The notes under the pieces were generated by a model, which made no database searches, had not been told where the DNA came from, and was given only the letters and a program-made list of their open reading frames with translations. Shown here in pieces: positions 59,065-64,000 of a DNA stretch of 64,000 nucleotides. The translations under genes were made by a program, and so were the position numbers. Location: positions 124,001 to 188,000 of the forward strand of contig CAZHLD010000001.1 of assembly GCA_964533185.1 (NCBI GenBank), in the 5' to 3' direction. This stretch comes from CAZHLD01 sp964533185 (lineage in GTDB: Bacteria > Acidobacteriota > Terriglobia > Acidiferrales > UBA7541). Each line of letters opens with the position of its first letter. Position 1 is the first letter of the stretch.

Positions 59065-60441
59065 GTGCAGCTAACTGTGATCGGATGCGGATACGTGGGG
59101 CTAGTAACGGGCGGGTGTCTTGCGGATGCGGGGCACGAGGTGATCTGCACGGACAACGATTCGGCAAAGATGCAGTTGCTCGAGGCCGGGAAGGTGCCGA
59201 TCTACGAGCCGGGCCTGGATACGGTGCTGGAGCGCGCGCGGAAGTCGGGGCGGCTGCGATTTACGCGGAATTCCGGGGAGGCGATCCGAGCGGGCGAGGT
59301 GATCTTTATCTGTGTGGGGACGCCGCCCACCGAGAGCGGCGAGGCGGACCTTTCGGCAATTGATAACGTGGCGCGGATGATTGCGACCGAGGCGCGGACG
59401 CCGAAGCTTGTGATTGAGAAGAGCACGGTGCCGGCGCAAACGGGCGAGGAGCTGAAGAAGGTGCTGGCGGTGTACGGGCGGAACAGCGAGGTGAGATTCC
59501 GGGTGGCGTCGAACCCGGAGTTTTTGCGGGAAGGGACGGCGGTGGGGGACTTCTTCCACCCGGACCGAATTGTGGTGGGGGTCGAGGATAAGGAGAGTGA
59601 GCGGCAGTTCCGGGAAATCTACAAGCCGATCCTGGAGCGGACGTTTACGTGTCCGGTGCACACGGGAGCGTGCCCGGCGACGGGGACACCGCCGCTGCTC
59701 TTCACGACGATTGCGAGCGCGGAGCTGATCAAGCACGCATCGAATTCCTACCTGGGATTGAAGATTTCCTACGCGAACACGATTGCAGACCTGTGCGAGC
59801 GGCTGGGCGGAAACGTGGAGGAAGTAACGCGGGCGATGGGGCTGGACCCGCGGATCGGGCCGGAGTTCCTGCGCGCGGGGCTGGGGTTTGGCGGCTTCTG
59901 CCTGCCGAAGGACATCCAGGCATTTGTGAAGCTGGCGGAGCGGGCGGGCGTGGAGTTCGGGCTGTTACGAGAAGCGGAGCGGGTGAACCAGCGGAGAATG
60001 GACCAGTTCATCGAAAAGGTGAGGCGGGCGCTGTGGGTGATCAAGGAGAAGCGAATCGGCGTGCTCGGGCTGGCGTTCAAGCCGAATACGGACGACATCC
60101 GGCTGGCCCCGGCGATGGAGGTGATCCGCCGGCTGCTGGCCGAAGGGGCCGAGGTGCGGGCGTGCGACCCGCAGGCGATGGAGCGTACACGCGCGTTGTA
60201 TCCGAACATCACCTACAACAGCGACCCGTATGCTGTCGCCAAGGATGCGGACGCGCTGCTGGTGGTGACGGAATGGAACGAGTTCAAACGGCTGGACTGG
60301 AAGCGAGTGCGCGAGCTGATGGCGCGGCCGCTGGTGGTGGACGGGCGGAACATGCTGGACCCGAAGACGATGATGGAGCTGGGATTCGAGTACCACTCGT
60401 TCGGGCGGCCGGACTTGACCGTGGTGGTAGCGGCGCCCTGA
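59065..60441 (+). CDS. ugd: UDP-glucose 6-dehydrogenase
   Basis: A 458-residue nucleotide-sugar dehydrogenase starting at GTG with GGAGAGG 7 nt before. MQLTVIGCGYVGLVTGGCLADAGH is the NAD site. Further blocks are GTPPTESGEADLSAI, IEKSTVPAQTGEEL, SNPEFLREGTAVGDFFHPDR, KHASNSYLGLKISYANTIADL, and the catalytic Cys in LGFGGFCLPKDIQAF. It oxidises UDP-glucose to UDP-glucuronate. The product is the substrate of the convergent UXS-type gene next to it. Confidence 0.93.
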   Translation: MQLTVIGCGYVGLVTGGCLADAGHEVICTDNDSAKMQLLEAGKVPIYEPGLDTVLERARKSGRLRFTRNSGEAIRAGEVIFICVGTPPTESGEADLSAIDNVARMIATEARTPKLVIEKSTVPAQTGEELKKVLAVYGRNSEVRFRVASNPEFLREGTAVGDFFHPDRIVVGVEDKESERQFREIYKPILERTFTCPVHTGACPATGTPPLLFTTIASAELIKHASNSYLGLKISYANTIADLCERLGGNVEEVTRAMGLDPRIGPEFLRAGLGFGGFCLPKDIQAFVKLAERAGVEFGLLREAERVNQRRMDQFIEKVRRALWVIKEKRIGVLGLAFKPNTDDIRLAPAMEVIRRLLAEGAEVRACDPQAMERTRALYPNITYNSDPYAVAKDADALLVVTEWNEFKRLDWKRVRELMARPLVVDGRNMLDPKTMMELGFEYHSFGRPDLTVVVAAP

Positions 60442-60453
60442 GCGGGGACGCCG

Positions 60454-61416
60454 TTAGAGGGTGGCGGCGACCTGGCGGCGGAAGAACTCGAGGGTGAGGC
60501 GAAGGCCTTCTTCGAGATTCACTTTGGGCTGCCAGTTGAGCAGGCGGCGGGCTTTGGAGATGTCCGGGCAACGCTGCCTGGGATCATCCTGCGGGAGAGG
60601 CTTGAAGACGATCTCGACGTTCGCGCCAAGCAGGGAGCGGATGCGCTCGGCGAATTCGAGTATGGTGATTTCCTGCGGGTTGCCGATATTGACCGGTTCG
60701 TGCTCCTCGGATTGCATCAGGCGGTAAATCCCCTCAATCAAATCGGAGACGAAGCAGAAGCTGCGGGTCTGCTGGCCATCGCCGTACACGGTGATGGGCT
60801 GGCCGGTGAGCGCCTGATGGACGAAATTGGGGAGGGCGCGGCCGTCGTTGAGGCGCATGCGCGGGCCGTAGGTATTAAAGATGCGGACGATGCGGGTATC
60901 CACGCCGTGGGCGCGATGATAGGCCATGGTCATGGCCTCGGAGAAGCGCTTGGCCTCGTCGTACACGCCGCGCGGGCCGATGGAGTTGACGTGCCCCCAG
61001 TAGGACTCGGGCTGAGGGTGGACTTCTGGGTCGCCGTAACATTCGGAGGTGGAGGCGAGCAGAAATTTTGCTTTTTTGGCCAGGGCGAGACCGAGGCTAT
61101 TGTGGGTGCCGAGGGAGCCGACTTTGAGAGTTTGAATGGGGAACTTGATGTAGTCCACCGGACTGGCCGGGGAGGCAAAGTGGAGGACGTAGTCCACCGG
61201 GCCGGAGACCTCGATGAAGCGCGTAACGTCCTGCTGGATGAAGTTGAAGCGGGGATGAGCGAGCAGGTGGCCGACGTTGGTCTGAACGCCGGTGACGAGA
61301 TTGTCGAGACACAGAATTTCCCAGCCGCGTTTGATGAGGCAGTCGCAGAGGTGCGAGCCGAGAAAGCCGGCGCCACCGGTGATGACAGCGCGCAAGAGAA
61401 ACCTTTCGTGAAGCAA
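60454..61416 (-). CDS. UDP-glucuronate decarboxylase (UDP-xylose synthase)
   Basis: A 320-residue extended SDR. The Rossmann motif is AVITGGAGFLGSHLCDCL near residue 10. Catalytic blocks are ASTSECYGDPEVHPQ, GVYDEAKRFSEAMTMAY (Tyr-x-x-x-Lys) and RIFNTYGPRM. DGRALPNFVHQALTG and FKPLPQDDPRQRCPDISKA agree with the UXS branch. It converts UDP-glucuronate to UDP-xylose, so with Ugd it gives the route from UDP-glucose to UDP-xylose. The two genes are convergent with a 12-bp gap. Confidence 0.9.
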   Translation of the reverse strand: MLHERFLLRAVITGGAGFLGSHLCDCLIKRGWEILCLDNLVTGVQTNVGHLLAHPRFNFIQQDVTRFIEVSGPVDYVLHFASPASPVDYIKFPIQTLKVGSLGTHNSLGLALAKKAKFLLASTSECYGDPEVHPQPESYWGHVNSIGPRGVYDEAKRFSEAMTMAYHRAHGVDTRIVRIFNTYGPRMRLNDGRALPNFVHQALTGQPITVYGDGQQTRSFCFVSDLIEGIYRLMQSEEHEPVNIGNPQEITILEFAERIRSLLGANVEIVFKPLPQDDPRQRCPDISKARRLLNWQPKVNLEEGLRLTLEFFRRQVAATL

Positions 61417-61594
61417 GAATCTCTGCGGGTGCGAGACCCGCAGGACACGAACAGCTATTGTAGCCCGGAGAAGACAGAAGGCAAGTCAGGCGAAAGGCCG
61501 ATTTGACCGGGCGTAACCGGCAGGTTAGGATGCCGCCACGACGGAGCGGAGCGCATCCTGCAGGACACTGACTGCGCTCCGGCGATCCCACGCG

Positions 61595-61861
61595 ATGAAA
61601 TCACCACGCTGCCGAGTGATCCGCTGCTGCCCGCACTGCCGAAGCTATGACGTGCGGCGGTCGCACCGGAAGGGACTGTTTGAAGTGCTGGTGCTGCCGC
61701 TGGCGCTGCTGCGTCCGGCGCGGTGCGAAGACTGCGGACAACGGCACTACACGCTGGTCTTCGCCGAAGGATTGCCGGCGGGAGCGGAGACCGAGACGAG
61801 CAAACTGCGCAAGAAGCGAACGTCGAAAACCGAGGAAGAGGCGGACGAGAGCCAGGGATGA
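61595..61861 (+). CDS. Small zinc-ribbon-like protein
   Basis: An 88-residue protein with two Cys pairs, CCPHC near residue 11 and CEDCGQRH near 44, separated by a segment with a hydrophobic centre (EVLVLPLALLRP). It ends in a highly charged tail (KLRKKRTSKTEEEADES). The arrangement suggests a zinc ribbon or rubredoxin-like knuckle. Its stop overlaps the next start by four bases (ATGA), so it is coupled to the YdcF-like gene. No named family is recognised. Confidence 0.6.
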   Translation: MKSPRCRVIRCCPHCRSYDVRRSHRKGLFEVLVLPLALLRPARCEDCGQRHYTLVFAEGLPAGAETETSKLRKKRTSKTEEEADESQG

Positions 61862-62532
61862 GCGAAGTGAAAAGAGCATGGCGCCAGGCGCTGGTTGGAG
61901 CTGGCGTGTTGGTTTTGGTGGTGGCGGCAGGGACGTGGGCGTTTCGCCGAGTGGGGACGTGGCTGATCGTGGAGGACCGGCTGGAGCCGGCGCAGGCAAT
62001 CGTGGTGCTGAGCGGAAGAATGCCGCAGCGGGCGCTGGAGGCGGCCGAGCTATACCGGCAAGGCTATGCGGCGGAAGTATGGGTGATGCGGCCGAGTGGG
62101 CCGGGCGAGCAGCTCGAGCAAATGGGGATTCCGTCTGTGGGTGAGGAGTTCTACAGCCAGAAGGTGCTGCTGGCGCGAGGCGTGCCGACGGACGCCATCC
62201 GCGTGCCGGAACAGACCGTGCAGAACACGGAAGATGAGGTGCGCGTGATCGCCGCGGAGATGGGTCGCGTGGGCGGCGGGAAAGTAATTGTGGTGACGTC
62301 ACGGGCGCACACGCGGCGGGTGAAGGCGATCTGGCGGCGAGTGGTGGGAGAGAGTCCGCGGGCGATGGTGCGCGGGACGCCGGGCGACGGGTTTGACGCG
62401 GAGCACTGGTGGCGGTCCACGTATGACGTGCTGGACGTGGTGCGCGAAGTGCTGGGGCTGGCCAATGTGTGGGCGGGGTTTCCGTTGCGGCCGACGGAGC
62501 AGAAGAGATTAGCCACCGATGAACACCGATAA
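61858..62532 (+). CDS. YdcF-like (DUF218) membrane-anchored protein
   Basis: A 224-residue protein. A single N-terminal anchor (ALVGAGVLVLVVAAGTWAF) precedes a DUF218 domain: EPAQAIVVLSGRMPQRALEAA, LYRQGYAAEVWVMRPSG, TVQNTEDEVRVIAAEM and KVIVVTSRAHTRRVKAIW. DUF218 proteins include SanA/ElyC-type envelope factors. The start is the ATG in the 4-bp overlap with the small upstream gene. The last ten or so residues and the stop codon (TAA) come from a dispersed CATCTGTG repeat (D2). Confidence 0.85.
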   Translation: MSEVKRAWRQALVGAGVLVLVVAAGTWAFRRVGTWLIVEDRLEPAQAIVVLSGRMPQRALEAAELYRQGYAAEVWVMRPSGPGEQLEQMGIPSVGEEFYSQKVLLARGVPTDAIRVPEQTVQNTEDEVRVIAAEMGRVGGGKVIVVTSRAHTRRVKAIWRRVVGESPRAMVRGTPGDGFDAEHWWRSTYDVLDVVREVLGLANVWAGFPLRPTEQKRLATDEHR

Positions 62533-62536
62533 AGAT
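62507..62536 (-). repeat. CATCTGTG repeat, copy D2, reverse orientation
   Basis: The reverse complement aligns with D1 at 30064. It spans the C-terminal codons and the stop of the YdcF-like gene. Confidence 0.45.
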
Positions 62537-62551
62537 AAGGAGAAGAGGGAA

Positions 62552-62594
62552 GAGGGATCCTTCGTCCCACGCTGCGCTCGGGACTCACGATGAC
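62552..62594 (-). repeat. Family A hairpin repeat, copy A10, reverse orientation
   Basis: Arms GGGATCCTTCG and the complement of TCATCGTGAG enclose GTCCC/GGGAC with a 10-nt loop. It lies in the convergent spacer between the YdcF-like and DUF4198-like genes. The outer stem has one mismatch. Confidence 0.65.
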
Positions 62595-62598
62595 AACG

Positions 62599-63801
62599 TC
62601 AGGGGCTGGGAGGGGGGACGGAGCTGGTGTGGTCGTGGATGATGCGCCAGCCGTCGGGGAAGCGGCGGGCAATGAGAGTGAAGACGCCGCCGGGACGGTC
62701 TTTTTCGCGGACGAGCTGCCAGCGGCCAAGGATGAGAGCGGCGTCGGGGCCGAGCGGAGTGATCTCGAGGTCAGAGAATTGCAGTTGACCCATGGCCGCG
62801 CCGTCGGGATAGCTGCGGCGGTAGCGGTCGAGCAAAGCCTGCCAGCCACGCGAGACGCCGGATGAACTAACCAAGGCGGTCTCGCCGGACTTCCAGTAGC
62901 CTTCCATAAAACCTTCGATGTCACCGCGGTTCCAAGTGTCCACTTGCGTCTGGAGCAGAGAGCGCAGTGCGGACTGCGGGTCCGAGGCGGCCGCCTGTAC
63001 AGGAGCAACTTCGAAGGTGAGCGTGCTGAAGGCGGAGCGCCAGTCGGCTTCGGCGTCGCCGGCGGCGGGCACCATGTGGAGCACACGCGCGAACCACAGG
63101 CCGGAGCGGTCGAGTGGCAGGGTGGCGCGGCCGGCAGAGTCGGTGAGGACCCAGACGGGATACTTGTGGCCGGTGACGCCGGCGTAGCCTGCGGCGGCGT
63201 GAACGCCGGCGAGCGGGCGTCCCTGGTAGAGTACCTGGACGGGAAGCGAATCGCCGACGCGGAGAGAGCAAGGGTCGCGCTCGGGGATGATTTCGAGCCA
63301 GAGATCGTTGGGCAGCGTGTGGAGCGAATCGTTGACAGCGCCGACGCAGAGGATGGTCTTGGCGATTTTCTGGTACCGCTCGCGTCCGGGAGAGGAGGTC
63401 TGGTTGCCGGCGGCACGGGCTTGAAGGATGGCGGTGAGCTGTTCTTCTTGGAGGTACTGATTGAAGATCTTCGGTTCGAGGACAAAAGCGCGGGGCTTGG
63501 TTTCGGCGATGACCACGGAATGGCCTGGCTCGGTGGGAGTGACGCGGGCGACGAGGAAGGTGCCGTCCACGCGGTAACCTTCGACCGGCTGCGTGCCGGA
63601 GGGCTGGCGGAGGACGAAGCGGGCGATGCGGTCGGGGGAAGCGGCAACTTCGCTGGTGGGGAAGGCTTCGCTGGTGGCCAGGCGGACGTCAACGGTGGTG
63701 CCGGGTGTGGTGCGAAGGGCGGAGGGGATGAGCCAGGTGTCGTGCGCGAGGAGAGGCACGGCCAGCAGGAAAAGCAGGAACAAAAGGCGAAGGCTTTTCA
63801 T
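62599..63801 (-). CDS. DUF4198-like secreted protein fused to a SnoaL-like domain
   Basis: A 400-residue protein with a signal peptide (KSLRLLFLLFLLAVPLLAHD). After the signal, HDTWLIPS and the beta-rich segment to about residue 265 resemble DUF4198 (GH25/nickel-uptake-associated proteins), ending near PVWVLTDSAGRATLPLDRSG. Residues from about 275 form a separate SnoaL/DUF4440-like cone fold (LRSLLQTQVDTWNRGDIEGFM, then RRFPDGWRIIHDHTSS). The two-domain fusion is unusual, and no catalytic motif allows a reaction to be named. Probably periplasmic. Confidence 0.75.
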   Translation of the reverse strand: MKSLRLLFLLFLLAVPLLAHDTWLIPSALRTTPGTTVDVRLATSEAFPTSEVAASPDRIARFVLRQPSGTQPVEGYRVDGTFLVARVTPTEPGHSVVIAETKPRAFVLEPKIFNQYLQEEQLTAILQARAAGNQTSSPGRERYQKIAKTILCVGAVNDSLHTLPNDLWLEIIPERDPCSLRVGDSLPVQVLYQGRPLAGVHAAAGYAGVTGHKYPVWVLTDSAGRATLPLDRSGLWFARVLHMVPAAGDAEADWRSAFSTLTFEVAPVQAAASDPQSALRSLLQTQVDTWNRGDIEGFMEGYWKSGETALVSSSGVSRGWQALLDRYRRSYPDGAAMGQLQFSDLEITPLGPDAALILGRWQLVREKDRPGGVFTLIARRFPDGWRIIHDHTSSVPPPSP

Positions 63802-64000
63802 GGTTGAAACCTCATGGGCAGGCCATCATACGGTGAAGCAGGGAGAAAGCAAGCGGGGCATTCGCCGTCCCGCGGAAAATGGCATATTTGGCGGGAAAAT
63901 GAGAGATTTTGGGTAGTACGGAGGGTCTATTGTGGGCGGCGGAGGGGACGGGCAGAATGCACGTAGAGGCTGAGGTCAATGATCGCGGCACTACTTCTGG

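Overview
The window looks like a scaffold from a metagenome-assembled, GC-rich Gram-negative bacterium, most likely an acidobacterium. The basis is inference from content: a secreted Asp-box (BNR/VPS10-like) protein, a DUF4382-type lipoprotein, Tat-exported hydrolases, LptD, KorDABC, many POT, M28, M42 and S41 proteins, and scaffold gaps of exactly 100 N. No rRNA or other decisive taxonomic marker is present. Two tRNA genes (Pro-GGG, Ser-TGA) are complete with encoded CCA.

Layout. 1-9.7 kb: truncated Asp-box protein, surE, tRNA-Pro, a MerR regulator, der, then a translationally coupled ECF sigma factor and an anti-sigma/bactofilin-like membrane fusion, and a DUF4382 lipoprotein. 9.8-21 kb, mostly minus strand: threonine-to-glycine operon tdh-kbl (tdh broken by a gap), an M28 peptidase (also gapped), a POT transporter and a cytochrome c, the NAD-salvage pair (nicotinate phosphoribosyltransferase and nicotinamidase-like), an SDR, HU and an M20 dipeptidase. 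21-39 kb: PilZ protein, tRNA-Ser, histidine kinase, ABC exporter pair, a tandem M42 protein with a dead first half, tryptophanase-like enzyme, B12-radical SAM enzyme, a frameshifted deoxynucleoside kinase, a Tat-exported Ntn-hydrolase, an L-2-hydroxyglutarate dehydrogenase-like flavoprotein and an S41 protein that has lost its catalytic dyad. 39-49 kb: overlapping korDABC operon, RDD protein, LptD, amidase, CcdA and TlpA. 49-55 kb: dienelactone hydrolase, two MacB/FtsX-type permeases without an ATPase, a low-GC islet with a zinc-ribbon HicB/HicA pair, CyaY (frataxin) and a DsbD-alpha-like protein. 55-64 kb: flavoprotein, carbamoyltransferase, UDP-glucose dehydrogenase and UDP-glucuronate decarboxylase (a cell-surface sugar group), a YdcF-like protein and a DUF4198/SnoaL fusion.

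The most unusual signal lies between the genes. At least ten copies of a hairpin element (outer arms TCATYCTGAG and GAAGRATC, variable palindromic core) are scattered in intergenic DNA. Their outer stems covary (ATTCT/AGAAT against ATCCT/AGGAT). They occur with other dispersed families: CTCTGCG-type pyrimidine repeats, AT-rich ATTTC repeats, TGTAG-headed hairpins, a CATCTGTG repeat and a GACTCTT repeat. In families with copies on both sides of about 55.1 kb, orientation reverses there. At the same place the plus strand changes from C-rich to G-rich whatever the direction of the genes. That is the signature of a replication origin, or else of an inversion or misjoin at a repeat.

Assembly notes: the N gap at 45.7 kb is spurious, because a 55-bp duplicate flanks it; the gap in tdh is too short; the deoxynucleoside kinase carries a 2-nt insertion.
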